Of a stretch of 35,378 nucleotides of DNA, positions 1 through 7,031 are shown piece by piece. The DNA comes from Chloroflexota bacterium. Its GTDB lineage: Bacteria; Chloroflexota; Dehalococcoidia; SZUA-161; SpSt-899. A model generated the notes under the pieces. The model was not told the DNA's origin, did not search any database, and was given only the letters and a program-made list of their open reading frames with translations. A program made the position numbers and the translations under genes. The DNA lies in the NCBI GenBank assembly GCA_013203045.1, contig JABMQN010000193.1:1-35378 (forward strand), in the 5' to 3' direction. The first letter of the stretch is position 1. Each line of letters opens with the position of its first letter.

Positions 1-1
1 C

Positions 2-83
2 GGGGGAGTGTCGGAATTGGCAGACGAGCATGATTTAGGATCATGTGGGGCAACCCGTGCGGGTTCGAGTCCCGCCTTCCCCA
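2..83 (+). tRNA. tRNA-Leu (anticodon UAG)
   Basis: The sequence folds as a class II tRNA. The acceptor arms GGGGGAG and CTTCCCC pair with one G-U. The T arm is GCGGG/CCCGC around TTCGAGT. The anticodon arm CATGA-TTTAGGA-TCATG presents TAG, which reads CUA leucine codons. A variable arm lies between the anticodon and T arms. The discriminator base is A, as expected for leucine. CCA is not encoded (ATAA follows), so maturation needs the CCA-adding enzyme found at 30.7-31.9 kb. A T-rich stretch after the gene may help end transcription. Confidence 0.96.
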
Positions 84-421
84 TAATTTTTGCTTTTGCT
101 TAACAAACCCCATTTAAAGCCTCCTTTTGTAGAATAGAACCAAACTCACTATTCTCCGAGGAACCATCCTTCTTAGTCCCTCATGCCAGAGAGTCCACTG
201 TTTTTGGGGTGGACACTCCTCAGGATGGGGGTAGTCACTCTTCCTTGCCGCAATGCCCATCTGATACCATAGCTATTATAATGAGCCACAGGTATGTCAC
301 TCAGACTGGACTGTCCGTCATCATCACTCTGTCCGTAGCTGTCATAGGCAGGAACGCTGTTCTATGTCAGCGACTAATGGCGGGCATGGCATCTGAGTTT
401 GGCTGTTGCTGAGAAATAGCT
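84..421. other. Stretch without a recognised gene
   Basis: No convincing coding region is seen. The 67-codon ORF at 209-412 has no clear ribosome site and no recognisable protein pattern. A short inverted repeat, GTCCAC/GTGGAC at 193-198 and 209-214, could form a hairpin but is not followed by a T-run. A TATAAT box near 274 lacks a good -35 partner and is at best a weak promoter for the broken gene downstream. Confidence 0.4.
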
Positions 422-949
422 ATGCATGAGTTGACAATCAAAAACGAATTGTGGTCGTTTCAGCTTAAGAAGAGATATAGTGCTCTTAGTTGTGGCAAGG
501 TGGTTGCCAGCATTGTTAACTCTACTGGCAATGAGACATTCAGGTTCAGTAAAAGAGCATAAAAAGTCGAATTCCATGACGGCCAAACCATGGAATTTGT
601 ACAGAAATCAAAGTTGGGGATCGGTAGCGTTGAATACACCGTTTATCAGGACGAAGCACATGATGAAGAATACAGCATGTATCAGGATAAAGAACTTTTG
701 GGTAGTATCAGCAAAGAAACGCTGAAATCAAAATATCGATTGCAGATTAATGGAACGGGATCCAACATCGCCATGGGCAATTTCCTGGAAAGATCTTTTG
801 GCTATACGAATTTATTGGATAATACAATTACCATTCAGAAAGGGACTTCTCCGCTTTCCAGATGGAAAGTGACCAGCGAAAGCGAAATAACGCATATTGA
901 TGTAGCCATCATTCTTTTTCTGAGAGCAATGACTGAATTGATACAGTAA
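422..949 (+). pseudogene. Nonsense-interrupted small protein gene, possibly LURP-one/tubby-like
   Basis: The ORF track reports only the 3' part, starting at ATG 590. Read upstream in the same frame, an ATG at 422 opens MHELTIKNELWSFQLKKRYS and runs to a TAA at 560-562. After this the frame resumes as KVEFHDGQT and joins the 590-949 ORF. Both sides alternate short hydrophobic and polar strands, with repeated 'G...l.F' and 'dG...eF' patterns like the all-beta LURP-one/tubby-like fold. That assignment is only a resemblance. The ATG at 590 has no Shine-Dalgarno sequence, so one ancestral gene of about 175 codons broken by a single stop is the simplest reading. A sequencing error would look the same. 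Confidence 0.5.
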
Positions 950-1107
950 CTTCTAATTTATTCGGATTTCGGACCTGTCCGACGCACATAGTACCATGGC
1001 AGGCGCGGCTCGATCTGGAATCCACCTCTCTCCACACTCTGAAAGATCAAGCCTTCACGATCCCACCGCCCGCCAATTATGAGTCATTGGGGACACCCCA
1101 AACCCCG

Positions 1108-1125
1108 GCAGGGAGGAATCCCTGC
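1108..1125 (+). terminator. Hairpin in the 950-1319 spacer, possible terminator
   Basis: GCAGGGA and TCCCTGC form a perfect 7-bp stem around a GGAA loop, followed by ACCCTCTTTTC. The pyrimidine tail with four T suggests a weak terminator for the gene ending at 949. The surrounding 370-bp spacer holds no convincing gene. Its G/C-rich 'aaccccggcagg' text resembles dispersed intergenic repeats. Confidence 0.4.
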
Positions 1126-1266
1126 ACCCTCTTTTCATCCTTTGTGGTGCCGGTGGTAACTGGCGTGGGGGATTGCTGGGAAAGCCCGGGCCTCTGTTCC
1201 TCCTGATGTATTTCGGAATGTATTGTTGATTGGTGGAACCGAGTGCTCATATTTCCAGCGAGGACA

Positions 1267-1277
1267 TTTGCTATAAT
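1267..1277 (+). promoter_or_regulatory. Extended -10 promoter for the DUF6125-like gene
   Basis: TTTGCTATAAT contains a perfect TATAAT (1272-1277) preceded by TG plus one base, the extended -10 form. No good -35 box lies at the usual distance, which extended -10 promoters tolerate. Transcription would begin near 1284, about 36 nt before the chosen start codon. Confidence 0.5.
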
Positions 1278-1319
1278 CGGGAAGAGTGTTAGCAAAAACT
1301 GCGTAATTTGGAGATTACC

Positions 1320-1874
1320 ATGATCGAATTAATAGATTACAGCGGAGGGTTCGATCCGGAGTTCAGCCATGAAAAATTGAGTAAAGAAACCTTACTAAAA
1401 CTTCGGGAAACATATGCTGACTACATCCGGGCCATTGATGGATTCTGGTATCTTGCGGTCAAGGAAAAGTGGGGCAATGATGTGGCATTGAAATGTGACA
1501 TCGAAGTCTGGGAAAAAGCTATGATGTTTGAACTCAAAGCGCTCAGTGAGGTCCTGAATATTCGGGGAGATGATGTTGCCACGGTACTTAAGTATCTCCA
1601 GTGTAATCCGTGGTGGGCATTCACCAAGTATCAAATAGAGATACTGGATAAAAACCATGCTATTGTTACCGAGTATACTTGCCGAACCCTTTTCGCACTG
1701 GAACGTGAGGGCAAGGGTCGAGAAGAACTGCAATGTCAGCAGGTTTGCCCTAGGATACAGGCGCTCAGGGCCACCTTTTTCAATCCTAAGATACAGTTCA
1801 ATTTGATAAAGGCACCCCCGCGAGAAAATGGCGATGATATCTGCTGCCAGTGGGAATTAAAACTCGAAAGTTGA
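1320..1874 (+). CDS. DUF6125-like protein (function unknown)
   Basis: The protein has about 184 residues and is soluble, with no signal peptide or membrane segment. The ORF track starts at TTG 1308, but the ATG at 1320 has GGAG six bases upstream and is the better start. The N-terminal segment, with 'LRETYADYIRAIDGFWY' and 'KWGNDVAL', resembles the DUF6125 group of small proteins common in anaerobic Chloroflexota and Deltaproteobacteria. These are distantly like L-2-amino-thiazoline-4-carboxylate hydrolase domains. Cysteines cluster late in the chain (QCQQVC and DDICCQW), which might bind metal, but no catalytic site is clear. The family call comes from memory of the pattern, and no reaction is proposed. 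Confidence 0.65.
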   Translation: MIELIDYSGGFDPEFSHEKLSKETLLKLRETYADYIRAIDGFWYLAVKEKWGNDVALKCDIEVWEKAMMFELKALSEVLNIRGDDVATVLKYLQCNPWWAFTKYQIEILDKNHAIVTEYTCRTLFALEREGKGREELQCQQVCPRIQALRATFFNPKIQFNLIKAPPRENGDDICCQWELKLES

Positions 1875-1919
1875 ATACGAGAATTCATGCAAACGGACAG
1901 GTGTAAGGAACGTATTTCG

Positions 1920-1949
1920 TTGACGGTATTGAGTGGGATGCGATATAAT
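1920..1949 (+). promoter_or_regulatory. Sigma-70-type promoter of the desulforedoxin pair
   Basis: TTGACG at 1920-1925 and TATAAT at 1944-1949 are separated by 18 bases. Transcription would start near 1956, just before the Shine-Dalgarno sequence GGAGGTGGTG. The promoter sits in the gap after the DUF6125-like gene, so the two small genes downstream have their own transcript. Confidence 0.75.
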
Positions 1950-1981
1950 AATCAGACGAAATATCCGGAGGTGGTGAACAC

Positions 1982-2098
1982 ATGGCGAATACTGCCGGAA
2001 AACGATACCAGTGCGGCAAATGTGGTGCCGAGGCAATGGTCACTCGTGGTGGTGATGGCACAGTCAAGTGCTGTGGACAAGAAATGCAACAGAAGTAA
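1982..2098 (+). CDS. Desulforedoxin-like mini-protein (38 aa)
   Basis: This gene is too short for the ORF track in this frame. It encodes 38 residues and starts at ATG after a strong GGAGGTGG site. The protein carries CGKC near residues 11-14 and CC at about 30-31, followed by GQEM. That CxxC...CCGxxM arrangement is the four-cysteine iron site of desulforedoxin and of the N-terminal domain of desulfoferrodoxin. Family members bind one Fe(S-Cys)4 and carry single electrons, often in superoxide or peroxide defence in anaerobes. It is followed after 16 bases by a second gene of the same kind and shares its promoter and terminator. Its partner in electron transfer is not visible here. Confidence 0.8.
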   Translation: MANTAGKRYQCGKCGAEAMVTRGGDGTVKCCGQEMQQK

Positions 2099-2114
2099 TA
2101 GGGGGTAAGTCTAG

Positions 2115-2258
2115 ATGCCAACTCAATTGGGCAAAAGGTTTGTGTGTGAGGTTTGCAATACAGAGGTCCTGGTTACCAAAGCCGGTGAAGGCGACCTTGA
2201 GTGTTGTGGGAAACCAATGGAGATGCAGCAACCAAGACCGTTGCCGTCATCTGACTAA
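2115..2258 (+). CDS. Desulforedoxin-like protein (47 aa)
   Basis: This is also absent from the track. The ATG follows GGGGGTAAG with good spacing. The protein begins MPTQLGKRFVCEVCNTEVLV and ends with ECCGKPMEM plus a short proline-rich tail. CxxC at residues 11-14 and CC at 30-31 give the complete desulforedoxin iron ligand set. The text is closer to classical desulforedoxin than the protein before it. The two probably arose by duplication and could form homo- or heterodimers, since desulforedoxin is a dimer. A role as a small electron carrier in oxygen or sulfur stress is inferred from the family, not shown here. Confidence 0.87.
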   Translation: MPTQLGKRFVCEVCNTEVLVTKAGEGDLECCGKPMEMQQPRPLPSSD

Positions 2259-2289
2259 TAGAGATATCCGATCATATAAAATAGAATGG

Positions 2290-2322
2290 AAAAGGAGGGG
2301 GTTATTACAGCCCCTTCTTTTT
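2290..2322 (+). terminator. Intrinsic terminator after the desulforedoxin pair
   Basis: AAAAGGAGGGG pairs with CCCCTTCTTTT (one G-U) around a 10-base loop, and the descending arm runs into a T-rich stretch. This closes the unit that began at the 1920-1949 promoter. The next gene starts only 16 bases later, so some read-through may supply it. Confidence 0.8.
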
Positions 2323-2337
2323 GATTAGGGGAGAAAT

Positions 2338-3213
2338 TTGCCGAAGCGATTCCACTATGGCGGTCAGGCAGTACTAGAAGGGGTCATGATGCGTGGTCCC
2401 AAGCAGGTCAAGATAGCTGTTCGCAGACCTGATGGGGAGATCGTCACTAAAACTGAGCCGTTGAGTCAGATCTATACGGGTCGACTCAGGAAAGTTCCCT
2501 TTATCCGAGGTTTTTTTGCACTCATTGAGACCATGGTGCTGGGCATCAAGTCTCTGATGTTCTCAGCGAATGTGGCCGTAGAAGCAGAGCTTGATGAAAA
2601 ACCCAAACCAGTAGTGATATGGATTCCGGTGGTTTTGGGAATAGTCTTTGGAGTAGCTCTATTTGTAGTTTTGCCGATGGTGATAACCCATTATGGAATT
2701 GATCGCCTGACTGACTCTTCGATAGTAAGTAATGCAGCCGATGGAGTTTTACGTGTCCTGATATTTCTGGCGTATCTTGGATTAATGTCCCTGCTACCTG
2801 ATATCCGCCGGGTTTTTGCCTATCATGGTGCTGAACACAAAACGGTCAATGCCTATGAAGCCGGTGCGCCGCTGAATGTTGAATCTGTGCAGCAATTCAG
2901 TACAGCCCATACCCGTTGTGGAACCGGATTTCTCCTCATCGTAATGGTAATTGCCATTTGCGTTTTCGTGTTCACCGGACAGCCTGCAATTTATTGGCGT
3001 TTGCTTTCGCGCCTCATCCTTCTTCCCGTTATTGCCGCGATCGGTTATGAACTGATCCACTTCGCTGCTGATCGCACTGAAAACATTGTCATAAAGGCTA
3101 TAATGCGCCCCAGTCTTGCATTGCAATCGCTTACTACTCGTCAGCCGGATTCTCAGCAAGTTGAAGTGGCTATTGAGGCGCTTCAAGGGGTGTTAGAGCC
3201 TGAAGAAAAGTAG
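2338..3213 (+). CDS. DUF1385 family membrane protein
   Basis: The protein has 291 residues and starts at TTG after AGGGGAG. The hallmark YGGQAVLEGVMMRGP motif is at residues 7-21. A second family block, YHGAEHKTVNAYEAG, lies in the middle and is followed by THTRCGTGFLL. The histidines and glutamate of the AEHKT block could bind metal, and the family has been described as predicted metal-dependent. Hydrophobic segments near residues 92-115, 138-155, 195-216 and 225-245 make it an integral membrane protein. In many bacteria this gene precedes prfA, but here it is followed by a repeat and a convergent his operon. The biochemical function of the family is unknown to me. Confidence 0.93.
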   Translation: MPKRFHYGGQAVLEGVMMRGPKQVKIAVRRPDGEIVTKTEPLSQIYTGRLRKVPFIRGFFALIETMVLGIKSLMFSANVAVEAELDEKPKPVVIWIPVVLGIVFGVALFVVLPMVITHYGIDRLTDSSIVSNAADGVLRVLIFLAYLGLMSLLPDIRRVFAYHGAEHKTVNAYEAGAPLNVESVQQFSTAHTRCGTGFLLIVMVIAICVFVFTGQPAIYWRLLSRLILLPVIAAIGYELIHFAADRTENIVIKAIMRPSLALQSLTTRQPDSQQVEVAIEALQGVLEPEEK

Positions 3214-3257
3214 TGCACTGTTCCTACACATACTTGATATGTGATGGGGGTAGAACT

Positions 3258-3320
3258 CCGTTCGTCCTGAGCCCGTCGAAGGGGAATGCGTTCATACCTC
3301 GATAAACTCAGCATGAACGG
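3258..3320. repeat. Palindromic intergenic repeat (cgttc...tcctgagc...gtcgaagg type)
   Basis: The left arm, CCGTTCGTCCTGAGCCCGTC, is an imperfect inverted copy of the right arm, which ends CTCAGCATGAACGG. The text matches a dispersed palindromic repeat found in many environmental genomes, with 'CTGAGC..GTCGAAGG' at its core. It lies between two convergent genes and could fold as RNA on either strand. Function is unknown, and REP- or MITE-like behaviour is an inference. Confidence 0.65.
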
Positions 3321-3372
3321 ACCTTAGAATGAAATGCAACGTTATCTACAGCACAATACTATTGTGCCCGCT

Positions 3373-3687
3373 CTATTCTTCTTCTCCCAACTTGCGATAG
3401 AAACAGGAAACTTCACCGGTGTGGCATACCGGCCCTACGGGTTCAGCTTTTATTAGAATCGTATCGACATCGCAATCGATGTAGATTTCTTTCACATTAA
3501 TAAAATTGCCTGATGTAGCTCCCTTGTGCCACAGTTCTTGCCTGCTGCGGCTCCAGAACCAGGCTTGACCGGTGGACTTGGTTTTCTCCAGCGATTCCTC
3601 ATTCATGTAACCTAGCATGAGCACCTGCCCGCTATTTGCATCCTGAATAATTGCAGGGATCAATCCTTTTTCATCGAATTTTGGCAT
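3373..3687 (-). CDS. hisI: Phosphoribosyl-AMP cyclohydrolase HisI
   Basis: The protein has 104 residues, the normal length for stand-alone HisI without the HisE domain. It opens the purine ring of phosphoribosyl-AMP, the third step of histidine synthesis, in the cytoplasm. Family landmarks are [17 protein letters not shown], the metal-binding DCDVD motif (zinc/magnesium aspartates and cysteine), and the C-terminal CHTGEVSCF with the other zinc cysteine. The start ATG follows AAAGGAAC. It is the last gene of the minus-strand argD-hisA-hisI group but is separated from hisA by 307 bp of repeat-rich DNA, so it may be weakly coupled. No HisE is seen nearby. Confidence 0.96.
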   Translation of the reverse strand: MPKFDEKGLIPAIIQDANSGQVLMLGYMNEESLEKTKSTGQAWFWSRSRQELWHKGATSGNFINVKEIYIDCDVDTILIKAEPVGPVCHTGEVSCFYRKLGEEE

Positions 3688-3994
3688 GGTGTTTCGTTCC
3701 TTTCTATTGCTACGAAAATAGGTCCTTTGGAGTGCGGGAGCCGTGCTCTCGCAACCCTGCTCACCTGTTGTTCAGGCATTTGCGATCCCACCCTCGAACC
3801 GCCCAAATGCACCTCGGGGGCTGACGCCCCCGCAACCCCTTCCACTATCCCTGACCCCTGACCCCTGATCCCCGATCCCTGCACACTCTTTATCGTTTTG
3901 AAAAGAGCTGTCAGTTGTCAGTCATCGGTCATCAGTTCTCCCATCCTCTCCCAGTTGTCAACCACGAAGGTCACGAAGGACACGGAGACCACTG
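3688..3994. repeat. Low-complexity repeat spacer between hisA and hisI
   Basis: No gene is seen. The stretch has several direct copies of 'tgacccctga' and 'tgatccc' (3848-3880), and of 'cagttgtcagtcatc' and 'tcatcagt' (around 3910-3960). A copy of 'cacgaaggtcacgaaggacacgg' lies at 3963-3985. The same 'cccctgatccctgatca' text continues into the 3' end of hisA. These look like dispersed spacer repeats and not a CRISPR array, because units are short, uneven and lack unique spacers. Confidence 0.6.
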
Positions 3995-4753
3995 TCAGCT
4001 ATCAGTCTCCCCAGATCCTCCGCCGCCTCCCGACCCCTGATCCCTGATCACAGCCAAAGCTTCTTTCAAGTCGATATTTCCGGTGTAGATGGCTCGACCG
4101 GTGATGGCCCCTTCCACACCGATTTCAGAGAGCTTCTTTAAATGTTCAATTGAAGCGATACCCCCGGCTGCGATCACAGGAATCTTGGTCGAAGCTTTAA
4201 ACTTCTCGATCTCTTCGTAGTTTGGCTCTGTCAGGGTGCCGTCGCGAGAGATATCGGTATAGATGAACCTCATTACACCTCGTGATTCCATTTGCGAAAT
4301 AACTTCTTCTATGCGCAGACTGCCTTCCTCTTTCCAGCCCCTCCCCCTTACATAACCGTCTTTAGCATCAATGCTGACGATAATCTGTTCTCCAAATTGT
4401 TGACAAGCCTCTGTTACAAGGTCAGGTTCTTCGAGCGCCACAGTTCCCAAAATCATTCGGTCGATACCCAGATTCAGCAAATGCTCCATCGTTTCAATGA
4501 GCCTGATTCCTCCCCCGATCTGTACTGGAATCTGTACCTTTTTTGCTATCTCGCCGATAACGTCAGCGTTGCACAGTTTGCCTTCGGCTGCCCCATCGAG
4601 GTCCACGAGATGGATCCGCTTAGCCCCTGCGCTTTCCCATCGCAGAGCCATGGAGATAGGATCGTCAGAAAACACAGTCTCTTTGGAATAGTCACCTTGA
4701 TACAGGCGAACACATTTGCCGTCTCTCAAATCGATAGCAGGGATTACTTCCAT
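3995..4753 (-). CDS. hisA: Phosphoribosylformimino-5-aminoimidazole carboxamide ribotide isomerase HisA
   Basis: The protein has 252 residues and a (beta/alpha)8 barrel. It catalyses the Amadori isomerisation in histidine synthesis that follows the HisI step. Visible landmarks are the N-terminal EVIPAIDLRDGKCVRL with the catalytic Asp, VQIGGGIR and AAGGIAS phosphate-binding loops, and the IYTDISRDGTL motif with the second catalytic Asp. The start overlaps the end of argD by 10 bp, which points to translational coupling. The C-terminus ends in an odd GSGGGGGSGETDS tail encoded by the spacer repeat. The functional barrel ends before this, at about 'KEALAVIRDQ', so the tail is probably an extension by repeat invasion. 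Confidence 0.96.
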   Translation of the reverse strand: MEVIPAIDLRDGKCVRLYQGDYSKETVFSDDPISMALRWESAGAKRIHLVDLDGAAEGKLCNADVIGEIAKKVQIPVQIGGGIRLIETMEHLLNLGIDRMILGTVALEEPDLVTEACQQFGEQIIVSIDAKDGYVRGRGWKEEGSLRIEEVISQMESRGVMRFIYTDISRDGTLTEPNYEEIEKFKASTKIPVIAAGGIASIEHLKKLSEIGVEGAITGRAIYTGNIDLKEALAVIRDQGSGGGGGSGETDS

Positions 4754-5928
4754 TGGTTAAAAACATCCTTTAAAATGCTGATAGCTTCATCGACATCGCT
4801 CTTTTGAGTAATCAATGCAGGCATCATTCTGATAGCATCAGGTTTTACCGGATTTAGGAGCAACCCTCTCTCATTGCATGCTGTTATCACATCGGCTGAA
4901 ATCTCACGATCGAATTGCACAGCACAGAGGAATCCCTTGCCTCGCACATCCGTGATGAAATCGAATTCGGACTTCAAGCCTTCGAGTGCCGCGATCAAGT
5001 ATGCACCGACTTCTCTGGTATTTTCCAATATGCCATTCTCAAGGATGAATTTCATCGTTGCGTATCCCACAGCACAGACCAGCGGGTTTCCGCCGAACGT
5101 CGAACCGTGCTCACCCGGCTCAAAAACCGATGCGTGTTCTTTGGCCAGTATAGCGCCTATCGGCACTCCGCCCCCTAGTCCTTTGGCGAGTGTCACAATG
5201 TCCGGTTCGATGCCCAGTTGCTCGTAAGCAAAAAGGGTGCCGGTTCTTCCGATTCCTGTCTGAATTTCATCCAATAATAGAAGTAGATTGTTCTCATCGC
5301 ACCATTCCCGGACCTGCTTGAAATAGTCATTGGTTGGAGTGTTGACGCCGCTTTCACCTTGAATCGGTTCCAATAGCACCGCGCAAGTCAGTTTGGTAGT
5401 AGCTGACTTTATAGCCTCAAAACTTGCATATTCCACATTGATGAAACCATCGGGAAGGGGCACGAACGGGTTTTGGAATTTATGTTGCCCGGTTGCCGCG
5501 ATGGCTGCCATGGTGCGACCGTGGAATGAACCAGTTACCGTGATGATCTCATAGGCCCCGTCGCGATGCATGCGCCCATATTTCCGCGCCAGTTTGAATG
5601 CGGCTTCGTTGGCTTCAGCCCCGCTGTTACCGAAGAAGACCCTGTCAAGGCAGCTATTCTCAACCAGAAGCTCCGCTAGCTGAAGTTGAGGGGTTGTGTA
5701 ATACTGATTTGAAACCTGGATAAGCGTTCGAGACTGTTGATTCAGTGCATCGACGATCGTTGGATGGCAGTGGCCGAGAGAGTTGACTGCCCATCCCCCG
5801 ACGAAGTCGAGATATTCTTTGCCGTTTTCATCCCATACGCGGCTTCCCTTGCCACGGACTATGACGATAGGCTGCCGCTTGAAGGTGCGCATGAAATATT
5901 TCTCTTCTAATTCTGTCCAGTTCGACAT
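4744..5928 (-). CDS. argD: Acetylornithine aminotransferase (class III, PLP)
   Basis: The protein has 394 residues, typical for ArgD. It transfers an amino group between N-acetylornithine and 2-oxoglutarate in arginine synthesis and often also serves lysine synthesis. Landmarks are FGNSGAEANEAAFKLARKYG (cofactor phosphate site), TGSFHGRTMAA, LLLLDEIQTGIGRTG with the PLP-pyridine Asp, TLAKGLGGGVPIGA with the Schiff-base Lys, and HGSTFGGNPL. The ATG follows AGGT. It leads the minus-strand group with hisA. An ornithine or 4-aminobutyrate substrate cannot be ruled out from sequence alone, but length and motifs favour ArgD. Confidence 0.92.
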   Translation of the reverse strand: MSNWTELEEKYFMRTFKRQPIVIVRGKGSRVWDENGKEYLDFVGGWAVNSLGHCHPTIVDALNQQSRTLIQVSNQYYTTPQLQLAELLVENSCLDRVFFGNSGAEANEAAFKLARKYGRMHRDGAYEIITVTGSFHGRTMAAIAATGQHKFQNPFVPLPDGFINVEYASFEAIKSATTKLTCAVLLEPIQGESGVNTPTNDYFKQVREWCDENNLLLLLDEIQTGIGRTGTLFAYEQLGIEPDIVTLAKGLGGGVPIGAILAKEHASVFEPGEHGSTFGGNPLVCAVGYATMKFILENGILENTREVGAYLIAALEGLKSEFDFITDVRGKGFLCAVQFDREISADVITACNERGLLLNPVKPDAIRMMPALITQKSDVDEAISILKDVFNQWK

Positions 5929-6059
5929 TTTTTTACCTACGATAGAGTATTTTGACAGATTCCTGCCGCAAGTATAGAGTATAATAAAATATTCGTTACA
6001 ATTGCAATCGAATTATGGTTTCCCTGAAAGATGTGAATACCACTTGGAGCTAAAACCAT

Positions 6060-6902
6060 ATGTTCCCCATTTCTGATGGTGACCTTCAGCGCCGCAGTTT
6101 TCCATATGTGAATGTCAGCATTATTGCTATTTGTACACTCGTATTCATTTATGAGTTGACGCTTGGAAACCAGGACGTATTTTTCTACCAGTTTGGGCTG
6201 GTGCCAGTCGAGTTAACCCAGGGGATTGATCTCGAATTCATTTGTGGCAACCAAATATTTTGGGACACACAACCCGGATTCTCTTCAATAGGCTGTGATG
6301 ATGTCAATACCGGTTTTAGCAATTGGACCACCATGTTCACCTCAATGTTCATGCATGGTGACATTATGCATTTTATGGGGAATATGTTGTTTCTGTGGGT
6401 GTTTGGAGACAATGTTGAGGATAAATTTGGTCATTTCCGTTATCTGCTTTTCTATTTGGCAGCTGGCGTTGCCGCCTCCTGGTTTCAGATTGCAACCGAT
6501 ACCGAATCCATAAGTCCCACAATCGGTGCCAGTGGAGCTATCGCGGGGGTTTTGGGGGCTTATCTACTGCTATTCCCGTTTAGTCGGGTAAGTACAGTGG
6601 TGATTTTCTTTTTCATCACTGTAGTCAAAATCCCTGCCTACGTTTTACTGGGATTCTGGTTTGTATTACAGTTCATTCCTGGAATGGCGGAGCTGGGATC
6701 GTCGTCTCATTCAGGCGGTATAGCTTACTGGGCTCATATAGGGGGATTCATAGTGGGCGTAGCGGTGGTCGTCATCTACAAGATGTTTAAAAAAGAGCCT
6801 ATTTGGCCCGGTGGACGTGGTGGACATGGAGGCCCTGGCGGATATGGGGGTGGTGGACCTCGAGAGGTCAAGTACTGGCGCGGCAGACCAATTGACTACT
6901 GA
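6060..6902 (+). CDS. Rhomboid family intramembrane serine protease
   Basis: The protein has 280 residues and six or seven hydrophobic segments. The family layout is clear: SFPYVNVSIIAICTLVFIYE for the first helix, the HGDIMHFMGNMLFLWVFGDNVEDKFG block, GASGAIAGVLGAY with the catalytic serine, and HIGGFIVGVAVVV with the catalytic histidine. Rhomboids cut substrates inside the membrane by a Ser-His dyad. The C-terminus is a cytosolic glycine-rich tail (GGRGGHGGPGGYGGGG) ending in a basic segment. The ATG follows GGAG about ten bases upstream. It is transcribed away from argD across a 131-bp gap that contains a TTGACA and a TATAAT spaced too widely to be called a clear promoter. Confidence 0.94.
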   Translation: MFPISDGDLQRRSFPYVNVSIIAICTLVFIYELTLGNQDVFFYQFGLVPVELTQGIDLEFICGNQIFWDTQPGFSSIGCDDVNTGFSNWTTMFTSMFMHGDIMHFMGNMLFLWVFGDNVEDKFGHFRYLLFYLAAGVAASWFQIATDTESISPTIGASGAIAGVLGAYLLLFPFSRVSTVVIFFFITVVKIPAYVLLGFWFVLQFIPGMAELGSSSHSGGIAYWAHIGGFIVGVAVVVIYKMFKKEPIWPGGRGGHGGPGGYGGGGPREVKYWRGRPIDY

Positions 6903-7031
6903 CGAATATCAAATATCAAACATTGTTTCGGTGCATGGCTTTTTGTCATTTGAACTTTAAACTTGATTTGGCATTTGGATTTTGGAATTTGTTATTTACT
7001 ACCCCGAGGAAAAGTTTAGCTGCTATCCCTC
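6903..7031. repeat. AT-rich convergent spacer with degenerate repeats
   Basis: The gap between the convergent rhomboid and response-regulator genes contains 'aatatcaaatatcaaa' and 'tttggcatttggattttgg', short degenerate repeats typical of spacer DNA in such genomes. No gene or clear terminator hairpin is seen. Confidence 0.4.

Noticed and set aside
209-412. 67-codon ORF as a real gene
   Set aside because: No ribosome site and no protein-like pattern. It lies in a spacer with inverted repeats.
1077-1295. 72-codon minus-strand ORF in the spacer before the DUF6125-like gene
   Set aside because: It covers a hairpin and repeat-like G/C-rich text and has no ribosome site or domain.
3840-4050. CRISPR-like array in the hisA-hisI spacer
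   Set aside because: Repeated units are under 20 bases, unevenly spaced and without unique spacers, and no cas gene is present.
5952-5985. TTGACA...TATAAT promoter for the rhomboid gene
   Set aside because: The two boxes are 22 bases apart, too far for a normal sigma-70 promoter. Only the TATAAT may be used.
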